Positions 36,983 to 47,622 of a stretch of DNA of 64,000 nt are shown here, in pieces. Positions within the stretch are counted from its first letter, which is position 1. Each line of letters begins with the position of its first letter. The position numbers and the translations under genes are program-made. The stretch is from Gongronella butleri (Eukaryota > Mucoromycota > Mucoromycetes > Mucorales > Cunninghamellaceae), in NCBI GenBank assembly GCA_025201375.1, contig JAIWZP010000004.1:496001-560000 (forward strand), read 5' to 3'. The notes below the pieces were generated by a model that was given only the letters and a program-made list of their open reading frames with translations, was not told the DNA's origin and searched no databases.

Positions 36983-37560
36983 CTATAAACAACAAACAAA
37001 AAGACACCAATTTAATATTGACACACCCCAAATAAACAAAGCGACGCGCTTGCCAGCATAATAAAAAAGAAAAAGACTCCTCTTTATCGACAACTCACAC
37101 CCAACGACACCCCTGATCAAGCAAAAAGAAGGCAGTTTTTGACGCAAAGGTGCTCGTCCGACGACGTCGGCTGGACACCCCCTTGATTTTTGCCCTTCAA
37201 AATGGGGAGTAGGGCCAATTTTCCTCTCTTCAGCACCTCCTTGTTCCTTGCCCACCCCCTCAACCTATCCCAGCCGTTGCTTGCCCATCAGGGGATGACT
37301 TTCTCTTTTTTTTTTTGGCACGCATTCCATGCTCCATCCGTCTTTCGTTGATCCTCATCCGCCCCCCTCTCTCCCTTCACGTTCCCTGTAATAGATCTCG
37401 CCTCCCCCTTTCTTTTTTTATTTATATTTTTCATTTCCCCCCGTTTTCAACGCGCTTTTTTTTATTCTTCAATCTCTTTGCATCTCCTTTAGAAAAGGAA
37501 GCAATTTGGCACGTCCACACGAGTGGCCATCGTGCTCCAGGCAACCAGTTGCCAAAAAAA
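34700..37560. repeat. Segmental duplication, copy A (Kelch-BTB locus)
   Basis: This segment matches 42220-44890 in the same orientation. Similarity covers five Kelch exons, their introns and about 1.2 kb of upstream non-coding sequence (for example CTTTTCAGCACCTCCTTG near 37230 versus CTTTTCAGCACCTGCTTG near 44587, and CCTTCACGTTC at both 37375 and 44662). The BTB exon is inside copy A only up to its first codons. Confidence 0.85.
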
Positions 37561-39546
37561 AACTCGTCTTGGCCATGTGTGACACCAATGTCCCTTTTTG
37601 TTTTTCATCATTGGGGGGGGACGTGGGGCATGGAGGCGCGAAAAAGAGCCATGCCGCGCCGCCAACTCCCCCCATTTGCCCTTTTCAGGCGTTCGCGCGT
37701 CGCACTGCGCATCAATGGGTAGGATTCGCATAAATGGGAAAAGAAATAGCCAAAGGCATGCATGGTCGAGGGAGGGAAACCGGCAGGGGCTGGACGTGAG
37801 AGCCACGGTCAACATCTCTCGGCCCAATGACACGCGCATTAGATTCGTACAGTACACGTCTTACTAATTACCATCTCTCGCCGCCGCCACAATCGTCTAC
37901 AAAGTTGGGCATCACGCAGAAAAAAATAAAAAAATAAAAAAAAGAGAAACACTCCAAAGCGCCGGATTTGCAAGACATGCCCATGTCCAAGGTCCATCTG
38001 AGGTTGCACAAGCAACTTCTTCAACGCCTGGACTCTTTCGTTCCCAGTGTTTTGCGCTTACCAAAATCATGCAATTTGATTTCAGATCTTGATCTTGCCG
38101 AACAAAAACAAAACAATTCTCTTCCCCAGGTCAGCGTGTCAATGCCGAAACTCAATTTCACCCAAAATGACTTGATCATGATGCGTGCCGCGTGTAATTG
38201 CGAGCGCGCGGCACGCATCCGTGATGCAATGATGCGCCAATTGCGACTGGTCCTCTCCTAGATCTAGCAAAGCAATATCCACGTATGGGGAAATCGAAAA
38301 AATAGGTGGATCCACATGTGTGCGCGCCCCCTGTCCGTGACCCTTTTCCCATTTGTCGTGTCGTTCGCCTGTCTTTTTTGAAGCCTTGTCGTGTGCCATT
38401 CACAGCTTAGCAATCGATCAAGGTTAAAAAGACCTCAAAGTCACCCGACTTTGTCTTCGTCTCCTATGTTACGTTCCTTTTTTTGTTTCCCAGGGAGACC
38501 GGGACATCGTGACGACTCGTGCTTTAATCAATGCGGCCCATGCCTGTCATTGACACTGAGCCAATGCTCACATACATGGGGAGAAAAGCCATAAATAAAA
38601 AAAAAAGGAGCAAGACAAGAAGAGCTGCAGCCTGGCATTGGCCAAGGAGCGCCCACTTGGCTGCGCGTGAGATTGTTGTTGTTGGCCCAATTCAATGTGC
38701 GTTTGCAGCGTGCCGGGCAAACCAAGATGCATGGCCATCACGTTGTGCTGCAAAAGAAAAAAAAATGTGCTGTTCAACATCGAAAATGACGTGCAGATGA
38801 CCGCAGACCGCGTTCACGCCTCGCTTTTCATCAATGTGCGAGCTCCATGACATGCTTGCCATGCACCCTTTCTCGTGCAATTTCGCTTTAATGGCTACAA
38901 AATCGAAAACGGGCTCTGGCCATTCATCTGTCACTAATGTGCAGGCGATTGATCTTCTAGGCAGCAAAGGAGATGCCTGGAAATGCCCCCAAAAGCGCGC
39001 CTTGAGTTGGCCATGCAATAAAAATGATACAAATGTCTCCTGAATTGGGTACGCAGGAAGAAAATCGCGTTTCCAGCGGTCAATATGCCATGTAATTGAT
39101 AAAATCTGAGATGGCGAAAAGTACGGAAGCCAGACATTACAGTAGCAATAAAAGTCGTCTTTTGCTGACCGACAATCTTGCTGTCACGGATTTTTTTACG
39201 ATAAAAGATCGATCTTTGAAAAACAAAATGGCTATTTTCATGGGATGATCACTCTACGCATATCGATCCGGGCAGTCCATAGAGCCCGGGATTGGCCCAC
39301 AATGGCGCACGATCCAGTAAGAATGAGCCTAATGAATAAGAAGATATAAAAAAAAAAGCACACCAAGGATTACCCGCCTTTCTCCTTTTTTTTTTTTCGC
39401 TCCACTTTGGTCGCATCAGCTCACAGTTGCAGATCAATGTTTTTGTCAATTGCCAGATTTGGTCATATTCAAGCAAGCATGGACAACTGATGTTCGGGGG
39501 GGAGGGGAAAAAAGGAGGTAAAATAAAAAGTTTATTGATTTTTCGT
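36983..39546. other. Upstream region of the Kelch-BTB gene and gene-poor stretch
   Basis: The left third is conserved in the duplicated locus and may hold a leader exon that I cannot define. From 37.6 to 39.5 kb I see only short open frames; the longest plus-strand one (37983-38261, 92 aa) has no recognisable domain. A T-run region at 39382-39398 and a purine-rich patch at 39498-39525 precede the 3' end of the TRIP4 homologue. Confidence 0.35.
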
Positions 39547-41298
39547 TTATGAATCGCCCATGGTGTCCTGGAGCCGGTTGGCACGAGCCGGCGGGGGAGT
39601 TGGCGCAGCAGATGACGTTCTGGACGATCCATTGGCAGCCTGCTTACCCTTGCCATTGCCAGCGGTTCGCATGAAAACCGGATGCATGCCCTTGAGCAAT
39701 GGATTGCGTGCATACGTGCCCGCAGAATGACTCTTGTCGGCTGAATTGGCGGCTGCTTGTTGCTGTTGATGTGCATCAGCATGGTTGTCGTCGTCATCGC
39801 TCTCGTCAGACGACACATCGACAGCCGTTTCCACACGCGCCTGTTTGGTGCCAATGTCGATAGTGAGAACGCGTCGCTGAGACGCGCGTGGCTGCTCAAG
39901 ACGTTTCATGTTGGCTTGCTGCTTCTTAAGCAAGAGCGCGCGCTCCTGTGCAGACAACCACGGACTCATCTCGTCCGTCGGCATCGCGAAATCGCTCGCT
40001 TGATCTGATAAAATTAAAAAAAGACGCGTGAGATGCGTGTTTCGTCTTTTTTTTTCATTTTTTTTCTTTTTCTGAATATACCAATGACTTTTGTTCGCTG
40101 TGCCGATGATTGCTGGTAGTCGAGCAACTTTTCTTTGTGTTGTTCGGCGCGCAGGCGATTCTCAATTTCAATGCTCTCGTCGTATTGGGCATAGACGATA
40201 TTGCCGCTAACCTTGGATGCATAGCCGACGGAAACTTGGGGTGTGGCCTTGCTTTTACGCGTTGATGTCTGCTGGTTCTGCTTTTGTTTCTCTTCAGCAC
40301 GTTTCTTTTTGGCCTCGGCAATCAACGAAAGCTGCTGCTCTTTGGATAGCACGGGTGTGCCGCAAAAAGTACAAGGCCCGACTCCCTCGGCGACACAAAT
40401 GATCTTGCCGCAGTTCAGGCAATTCGGCGCGATTGTCAGGAGCTCGTGCTTTGTTGCTGACAATCCGTGTTTAAAGCAAAGTCGCCAATTTTATCAGATT
40501 TCTGGCCTCATTTTTTTTTTTTTTTTTTTTTTTTGTATCTTACCTTGGCAATTACATGTGCGGCGCTTTTTGCCGTGATCGACCTTGATGTCCAATTCCT
40601 TTAGAGCGGACTCGAGCGTCATGGGGTTCGCGTTTTGCTTCTTTTTCTTCTTTTCAAGGCGATCCGACACAAGGGTGCTGCTGCTCTGCGTGGCACTCGA
40701 TGACTTTTTTTTCTTTCTGGAAGAGTGAACAAGACAAAAGAAACAAAAAGCCCATGACACGCCATTAGCAATTTTGACACGCTCTTTTCGTCCATTGTCC
40801 CCTTACGTGTCCTTTTTGATCTGGACGTTGAAATTGGTGGGCCAATTGGTAGCATTGTCTGAGGAAGAGGATGAAGAGGTAGACTGTTGCTGTGGTGGCA
40901 GGGATGGGAAGAGCGCATTGGGGTCGACAGGCGGTCGATGCGCCTGCGCCGGCGTGGGGCTGCCGCGATTGCTATTACTCGCGCTCGTCTTTGGCGATGC
41001 GGACGGTCTAGGCGACGCCTTGGCCGCCCTGGCCGGTGGAAAGCGCATTTGGAGGAACTTTTCCGTGAAAGCAATGGTATCCGCCGTCGTGCCAAGCATA
41101 TCCTATGCGAAAAAAAGGAAGGGGGGCATTCAGCCTGATGCACACAACCACCTTTGGAAACAACGCTACCTGCAGATGCTGCTGCAGCTCAATAGGCGAC
41201 TCGATACTCATCAAGTACGGGATCACCTGCGTCTGCAACGTCTCGGGGTCAAACCCGAGAAATACAGCCAACTGGTCAATCACCCACGCGTCGCTCAT
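39547..41298 (-). CDS. TRIP4/ASC-1 homologue (Rqt4-like, ribosome quality-control trigger complex)
   Basis: Minus-strand exons are 41298-41170, 41102-40807, 40716-40544, 40456-40082 and 40004-39547 (476 aa), all in frame. The N-terminus (IDQLAVFLGFDPETLQT, then SIESPIELQQHLQDMLG) is the conserved helical module of the family. After a Ser/Pro linker and a Lys-rich block comes the zf-C2HC5 finger: CNCQ at the end of exon 3, then KHELLTIAPNCLNCGKIIC and GPCTFCG. A charged helical region and a disordered tail with an Asp/Ser acidic patch follow. Yeast Rqt4 and human TRIP4 are subunits of the helicase complex that splits collided ribosomes. The role is transferred from the family. Confidence 0.93.
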
Positions 41299-42219
41299 GG
41301 TAAATAAATAAAGAAGAAAGAAGAAGAAATAGCCAAAAGAAAAAAGAAAAAAAAATCGGCAATTCGAAGTCTGCGCCATTCCCTAATTTGGCCTGTCGCG
41401 CGCAGCTTTTGTGAAATCATGGCTGTCAAACGACACGACGCGTCCCTGAGTCATACAGCACGGTTTTTGAGCAATCACAGCTCACTACAGCCGCAGAAAA
41501 CGCGTTTTCAGTTGTATGCACGGTGGATTGATGCGATGGAAAGCTTGAAAACAGTGCTGAGCGCACTTTTTTGCTATTTTTATTTTTCAGACGATTCAAA
41601 CTCGAGTATAATCGCTTTAGCACGACGAGCCAGGATACAAGACATCCTAGGCTTTCTTTTGAGACCTGCAGTTGGCAAATACATCAGATCGTTCTCTGAT
41701 ATTGTCCGCTTTCACCAAATTTACAGCGTGCACCTTGCATGCAAGATGAATTAAGAACCAAAAACGTTCCTTTTTTTTTTTTTTTTTTTGTTTGTCGCGC
41801 AAACACGCGATCAGGGATTGCTAAAAACTAGAAAGTGAGCGATGCACGGTGCGTGGTGCATTTACCGGGTATTTCGTCGCTACATCGTCCCTTTTCTCGT
41901 TGACCTTTTCTCTATCTCTTTTTTTTCTTATCTTTTGCAGTACAACAATGAACAGCAGGCTTCAGTGTTTTGATTTTTTCCAGCGGCCGGCTATGGGTGT
42001 GAATACAACTGTGAAAAGGTGGATTTTGTTTAAAGTCTCCCATTCTTCCACTTTTTGGCTCGAGTCTCAAGACAGATGTGGCGAATTGGCTCTGAATAAT
42101 TCCACTCAACTATGGAAAGAGACGGCGAGACATATTTGTACTTTTTCTCAAGAGCTTTTTTTATCTTCGTAAAATAGACAAACGATGACAATTGACGACG
42201 TTAAAATCCAGGCGGCCAC
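41299..42219. other. Intergenic region
   Basis: No gene is supported. Plus-strand open frames here (for example 41419-41754) show no domain and no gene-like composition. A T-run lies at 41771-41788. The right edge is the truncated end of the duplicated Kelch copy. Confidence 0.35.
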
Positions 42220-43829
42220 TCAAACTACTGGGAGACGGCTGTTTTCCTCCTTATTGCTCAAACCAAGAGTCTCGCCTTTGATGATCAAAGCATCCCTGAG
42301 AATAAACGCGTCAAATTGTGTCTTTTTGCCTCACAACACCTTGTTCATGCTTTTTCCGCGTCACACCCTTCCGCCCCAATTCTTTTTTTGGTGTACCTGA
42401 AGTGATCGTAGCCATGTGGGCGGAAGGCGTCGGTATTTCCCAGGAAAATGAGGTTATTGACAGAGACTTGAGACCCATTGTGTTTTCTTTGAGCTTGCTC
42501 CTCGATGATCGTAAAAAAATTCCAGCCGCCGGCCAAAAAATGATCGTCACACTGTCGTTCCCATTTGAGTGTGTCGAAATCGAGCATCCAAAGTCCATAG
42601 GCGGAATCGGCGGTGCATGCCGCTTTCATATCGGCATTCGCGCCATGATTGCCTTCAGTGCTGCTGTTGATCTGGTGCTCGCCTTGCTGTGCTTGACCCT
42701 GTTGCTGCTCTGTATCACCGTTGAGCTCATTGGGCGACGACGTGGACGTCGGAAGCATGTATTTGCCAAAAACAAGCAATTTTCCGCATACCGCCTCGCA
42801 GAAATGCTGGCTCTTAAGCAACATCATGCCATTGCTGAACTCAGCGCCGCTCAGAACCGATTGTGGGGTGTAGGGTGGCGTGTTCAAGTCGACAACAAAG
42901 AGATCGGACACGGTGTCGCCATGTTCGTCCTTTCCGCCGTAAATGTACAACTTTTGACCCACAAGAGTCGCTGAATGATTGTATCTTGGCGGCGCACGCT
43001 CGTACACGTACCATGTAAACGTATTCAAGTCCAACACACTGATCTCATCCAAGACATATGTGCCTGATTCGGCAAAATGGCAAAATAGATGAGATAAAAC
43101 AAAAAGTCAGCCGGATTACCTCAGGCCCGCGTGGTCACGGTCGCGTATTCTAGTGTCTTACAGTTAGAATTGCGCGAAAATCCACCATACACATATAATT
43201 TGTCTTGGTAAACAGTGGCGCTGTGCAAATAACGCGCCAAAACGGCGCCATTGACCTCAGGGCGGAACCAGCACAGCTTTTCGAGATCAAAAATATGCAC
43301 GTCATTGCAGAACAGCTGCTCCTCATTGCATCCACCTTTTTGTATGGCACAAAAAAAAAAAAGATGTCAGTCATTTGGAAGCCACGACCTTATTGACATT
43401 GCCATTGCCGTCGCAGTGTGCGCGCACTTCCTTCATTTTATTGTTTTGCTTACCAAAGATGATGATATATTGCTTCCAACGTGTTGTCGTATGGCCATAG
43501 CGCTTGCTCGGCGCGTCACCTTGATTCGTCTAGGATATTCATTTTAAAAAAAAGAAAAGGACAATTCACGGTCAACCAGGAAGTTTTTTTATCCTAATGT
43601 GCCACGTGTCCTGCGGCAAGAGGCCCCCTTTCTAAATCATGCAGCTCTTTTCATTTACATGGATTGTCTCCCATCGCATGTCGCTCAAATTAAGCGCGTG
43701 CAAATCATTGCTGACGTTTCCGCCTCCACCAAATACGTACAAGCGCTGCTCAACCTTGACAAACGATGGGCGCCACAGGCCAACGAGATTATTGCCGGAT
43801 GTTTGGATGAGCTGGCCCGTTTTGAACAT
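42220..43829 (-). CDS. Truncated Kelch-only paralogue of the Kelch-BTB gene
   Basis: Minus-strand exons are 43829-43659, 43529-43454, 43335-43162, 43063-42397 and 42295-42220, giving an uninterrupted 387-codon frame. Each exon aligns with one of the Kelch-BTB gene at 33.7-37.0 kb, and four introns are conserved. Kelch signatures include RLYVFGGGGNVSNDLHAL, KLYVYGG and KLYIYGGKDEHGDTVSDL. Two changes stand out. The first intron has lost both splice sites: the donor GGAG/GTAGG has become GGAGTTTGC, and the acceptor ACAG/GCC has become ACGG/GCC. The last exon leaves homology after DALIIKGETLGL and stops, so the BTB domain is gone. The ATG at 43829 lies just before the lost acceptor. It could be a shortened gene with a new start, or an early pseudogene; the intact frame favours the former or a recent event. 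Confidence 0.7.
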
Positions 43830-44890
43830 GAAAAAAATAAAATTGTAATTTAAAACGCGAAAAGGAATTGGAACAAGAGAGAGAGAAAAAATAAAACGAG
43901 GCACAGAAAAATACGTTATAAATAGGCAAGAAACCGGGGGGGGGGAAGGGAGGGATTCTCGAACACACGCAATTCCAAGCAATGCTCCTATGTTCTTGCT
44001 GCTCCTCATTCTCCCTCTCTCCTCTTTTTGGTGACACCACCCGTTGCATATCATAAAAATACAAACATCAACATCTTGCAGGGCATGGTAAAAAAAAAAA
44101 GCATTGGCTCGCATTCTCACACAAAATGGCGTGCATTCAAAATCACATCAATCAAATAATGGGTGATCAATCGTGGCAAAAAATAACTGGACTCTCCTTT
44201 AAAAATCTTCAGCACGCTGGGCCCCTTTTTTTCTTTTGTCCTCACTTACCCCTTTTTTGCCGAATCATTCTGACGCAAACTCCGATCTGTTGAATGCGTG
44301 TAAAACGCCATAGCATCCACGCCACAGTGTGCCACGCGGTCGCTTCCATACGACTATTGTAGATGACTATAAAGAATATTGGATCCACCAGCTTAATGGT
44401 GCCAAATCCCAAACAAACGAAAGGACGCGCTTGCACAAAAAAAAAAAACTCTTCCAGCGACAATTCACATCGGCAGCACTTTTGTTCAAACAAAGAGAAA
44501 ACTGCCTTTTGTCGCAACGTGTTCATCCGACAACGTTTGCTTGTCATCACCGTTGATTTTGTCCTTAAAATGGGGCCATTCTCCTCTTTTCAGCACCTGC
44601 TTGCCTCCCTTAAAGCTGCACAGGCCATTATTGCTGAGCCACATTTACTTGTCCCTCGATCCTTCACGTTCTTTAATAATTACAGTAAATAGAGACCGCC
44701 TCCACCTCTTCTTTTTTTAGAAATTCATTTCTCCCCGTTTCAACATGTTTGTTTTATTTTTCCATCTCGTCGCATATTCTATAGCAATGGAAGCAGCAAT
44801 CGGCACGCGACTATCATACTGTACGTGGAATCAATTGGCTCATCCACGTGAGTAGTCGTCATCGTGTTCGAGACGAGCAGTTGCGAATGC
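42220..44890. repeat. Segmental duplication, copy B (Kelch-only locus)
   Basis: This is the counterpart of 34700-37560 in the same orientation. Homology begins in the first codons of the BTB exon and extends about 1 kb upstream of the coding part, where it fades near 44890 (ATCGTG-TC-AG-C-AGTTGC at both). The TRIP4 homologue lies between the two copies. Confidence 0.85.
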
Positions 44891-45167
44891 CCTCCCTAAC
44901 GACACGTATGACCCTTTTTATCCGATCTTGAGCGAGGATGAAAGCGCGAATCCGCGAAAAGGCCATCTTGCCGCCATTGCTGCGCCTCTAACAACACCCC
45001 CCAGTTGGAGTTTTCAGACATCCTATCTTTGCGCTGCTGCCTGTCCATGAGTACAGTATGATTCGCATACAAAAACGGCTGTAGGATCACTAGTTTACAG
45101 AAAAAAAAGACATACTGTAGCAGCTTGTTTTTTTTACACTGCGAAAAATTGTAAATACTAGACTGTA
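43830..45167. other. Non-coding flank of the Kelch copy
   Basis: The part to about 44890 is duplicated non-coding sequence from the Kelch-BTB upstream region. The rest is AT-rich and holds TACTGTA-type words near 44814, 45055 and 45113. No gene is seen. Confidence 0.4.
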
Positions 45168-45900
45168 CCATACCCTACAAAAAAAAATGTTGCAAAGTCA
45201 ATTTTTCTGCAGTGCCAGCTGCAAAATTTATCACTTTAATCTCCTCTGTATTGATCAACAATGACTCCAATGACATGAAACTTTGTAGAAACAATGGTTT
45301 GGATGTATAAAAAAGATTATAAAGTTATGACATGGACGAAGTGAGCGGGTTTTGAAATAGACTAAAAAAGGAGAACCTGACGCGTCACGCGACGCGACGC
45401 GTACCCAAGCGTGTACAATGACCTGTGGAGGCGAATTGACATTATGAATGAATATCTCCAAATTTTTTCGAGACAATCATGGATATGTCTAATTATTTTT
45501 GTCAATTTATTTTTGGGCACACGCGTCATGCCAGAGCGCAGCGTGTCAATTGGTCAAATTGTCACTGTGGCGCGTCTGACGCGTCATATGTCGCGATTTC
45601 CTTAATGTGACCGTGATGCCCTAACTGGTTGATATAATCACAGGTAGTCAATAGCATCTACTTTTATGCTTTCAAATTAAATAATTATAATATTTTCAAG
45701 TCAACAAAGAGATTAAAATTGTTTGCTAGAGATAAAATCATTTTTCCATAGTTTTTTGCTGCCTAGCGCGTCATAGGGGCAATTTGACCAATTGACACGC
45801 TGCGCTCTGGCATGATGCGTGTGCCCAAAAATAAATTGACAAAAATAATTAGACATATCCATGATTGTCTCAAAAAAATTTGGAGATATTCATTCATAAT

Positions 45901-46144
45901 GGAGGTCGGTCATAATTAGGTGCCTGTGCCTAGTATGATAGATCAGCGTTCATTTTATTGCACATCTTTGTTTAAAAAGCCATTTTAATTGCATTAAACG
46001 CTGCTCTCCCACCGGGACACCGGAGGTTTAGACCCATGGGTAGATTTCAGTCGCGGTCATGTGATTATTTGGTCGGTAAAGAATTAGTTGGATGCGTTTT
46101 AAACAACTAAACATATTTTGTGTATATAATCTTGTTCGAACGCC
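45901..46144. mobile_element. 244-bp insertion in the right arm of the foldback element
   Basis: The intact left arm reads ATTCATAATGTCAATTCG (as reverse complement), while the right arm reads ATTCATAAT, then 244 unrelated bases, then AATGTCAATTCG. A 3-bp target duplication (AAT) is therefore likely. The ends GGAGGTCGGTCA and, inverted, GGCGTTCGAACA are weakly similar. A 3-bp duplication with GG ends is reminiscent of PIF/Harbinger elements, but the evidence is thin. Confidence 0.6.
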
Positions 46145-46380
46145 AATGTCAATTCGCCTCCACAGGTCATTGTACACGCTTGGGTACGCGTCGCGTCGCG
46201 TGACGCGTCAGGTTCTCCTTTTTTAGTCTATTTCAAAACCCGCTCACTTCGTCCATGTCATAACTTTATAATCTTTTTTATACATCCAAACCATTGTTTC
46301 TACAAAGTTTCATGTCATTGGAGTCATTGTTGATCAATACAGAAGAGGAGATTAAAGTGATAAATTTTGCAGCTGGCACT

Positions 46381-47571
46381 CAAATATGGTGCCCGGGTCG
46401 GATGAGCTGAAATGAAGACCTGAAATGCTGAGGAAATTCAGGTTCAGGTCACAAAGATTCTGCCTGAAATTCGACCGAAACCCGACCTGAAAAAAAACAA
46501 AAGACTGAAACCTGACCTGATTTATATTTTAATTCAGGTTCAAGGGCCTGAAATGTACGACCTGAAGGACCTAAACCTGAAAGCCCAACTTTTACGATAG
46601 AGCGTGCAGGTCGGCTTCAGCTTTCAGGTCAACTATTTCAGGTTCTCGGGCATCAGGTCATTTCAGCTCTATTCAGGTACAAATTGTTTCAGGTCGTCGG
46701 TTTTCAGCTCAATTCAGGTGCTGGCTATTTCAGGTCGTCGGTTTTCAGCTCATTTCAGGCGATGGCTATTTCAGGTCGTCGGTTTTCAGCTCATTTCAGG
46801 TGCGATTCATTTCAGGTCATTATTATTTCAGTTCAGTTCAGCTCTCAGGTCGTTTCAGGTCGTCAATTTTCAGCTCAATTCAGGCGCTAACTACTTCAGG
46901 TCGTCGGTTTTCAGCTCATTTCAGGCGATGGCTATTTCAGGTCGTCGGTTTTCAGCTCATTTCAGGTGCGATTCATTTCAGGTCATTATTATTTCAGTTC
47001 AGTTCAGCTCTCAGGTCGTTTCAGGTCGTCAATTTTCAGCTCAATTCAGGCGCTAACTACTTCAGGTCGTCGGTTTTCAGCTCATTTCAGGTGCGATTCA
47101 TTTCAGGTCGTCGGTTTTCAGGTCAATTCAGGTGCTGAAATCGTGAAATGAGCTGAAAACCGACGGCCTGAAATGAATCGCACCTGAAATGAGCTGAAAA
47201 CCGACGACCTGAAATGAATCGCACCTGAAATGAGCTGAAAACCGACGACCTGAAGTAGTTAGCGCCTGAATTGAGCTGAAAACTGACGACCTGAAACGAC
47301 CTGAGAGCTGAACTGAACTGAAATAATAATGACCTGACAATTGAAGACTTGCTGTATTAATTCAGGCATCTCGGTCGGTTTCAGGTCGGTTTCAGGTTGA
47401 TTTTGTAATGTTCAGGTTGGACCTGAACTTTTCAGCTCATCAAAACGGCTATAAGGTGGTTGCCCGGGTTGCTTGATCGCGATTCAGGCTTGAACCTGAA
47501 ACCTGAATCGTTATTTTTTCGACCTGAACTTTATGACCTGAAGCAAAATTTCCCTCGGGTCACCATGTCTG
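46381..47571. mobile_element. hAT-like non-autonomous element made of AGGTC/GACCT repeat arrays
   Basis: The 8-bp sequence CTGGCACT at 46373-46380 is repeated exactly at 47572-47579, and the 1191 bp between are absent from the matching foldback arm, which defines an insertion with an 8-bp target duplication. Termini are imperfect inverted repeats beginning with CA: CAAATATGGTGCCCGGGT on the left and CAGACATGGTGACCCGAG on the right (inverted). An 8-bp duplication and CA ends are hAT hallmarks. The interior has no transposase. It is built from TTTCAGGT, CAGGTCGTCGGTTTTCAGCT and related words, with the TCAGGT strand on the left half and its complement on the right. Confidence 0.82.
46741..47072 (+). 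repeat. Two tandem 166-bp units inside the hAT-like element
   Basis: The unit starting GTTTTCAGCTCATTTCAGGC at 46741 is repeated nearly unchanged from 46907. Each unit is itself made of shorter TTTCAGGT-based words. The segment 47137-47340 carries the reverse complement of much of the same unit, so the array forms a large palindrome centred near 47136. Confidence 0.85.
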
Positions 47572-47622
47572 CTGGCACTGCAGAAAAATTGACTTTGCGA
47601 CATTTCTTTTTGTAGGGTATGG

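Larger units (their letters stand above)
45168..47622. mobile_element. TA-flanked foldback (long terminal inverted repeat) element, itself interrupted twice
   Basis: The left end TA-CCATACCCTACAAAAA (45166) is mirrored at the right end by TTTTTGTAGGGTATGG-TA (ends 47624). The left arm, about 45168-45590, is the reverse complement of two right-arm blocks, 45772-45900 and 46145-46380, plus 47572-47622. For example CCAAGCGTGTACAATGACC at 45405 answers GGTCATTGTACACGCTTGG at 46166. Removing the two inserts leaves about 1.0 kb: arms of about 415 bp around an AT-rich loop of about 180 bp. TA flanks and these termini suggest a Tc1/mariner-type non-autonomous element. No transposase frame is present. 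Confidence 0.82.

Noticed and set aside
37983..38261. 92-aa plus-strand open frame upstream of the Kelch-BTB gene
   Set aside because: It has no recognisable domain, no pyrimidine leader and overlaps open frames on the other strand, so it cannot be told from chance.
38692..39018. Minus-strand open frame of about 108 codons
   Set aside because: Composition is not gene-like, no family resemblance, and no consistent splice partners were found.
46604..47340. Open frames in the AGGTC array that encode regular repeated peptides on both strands
   Set aside because: The peptides only reflect DNA repetition inside a non-autonomous element; overlapping frames are equally open, and no domain or start context is present.
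45168..47622. Tandem direct/inverted repeats considered as a CRISPR array
   Set aside because: Repeat units lack constant spacers, and the context is eukaryotic with spliceosomal introns; target-site duplications identify transposons.
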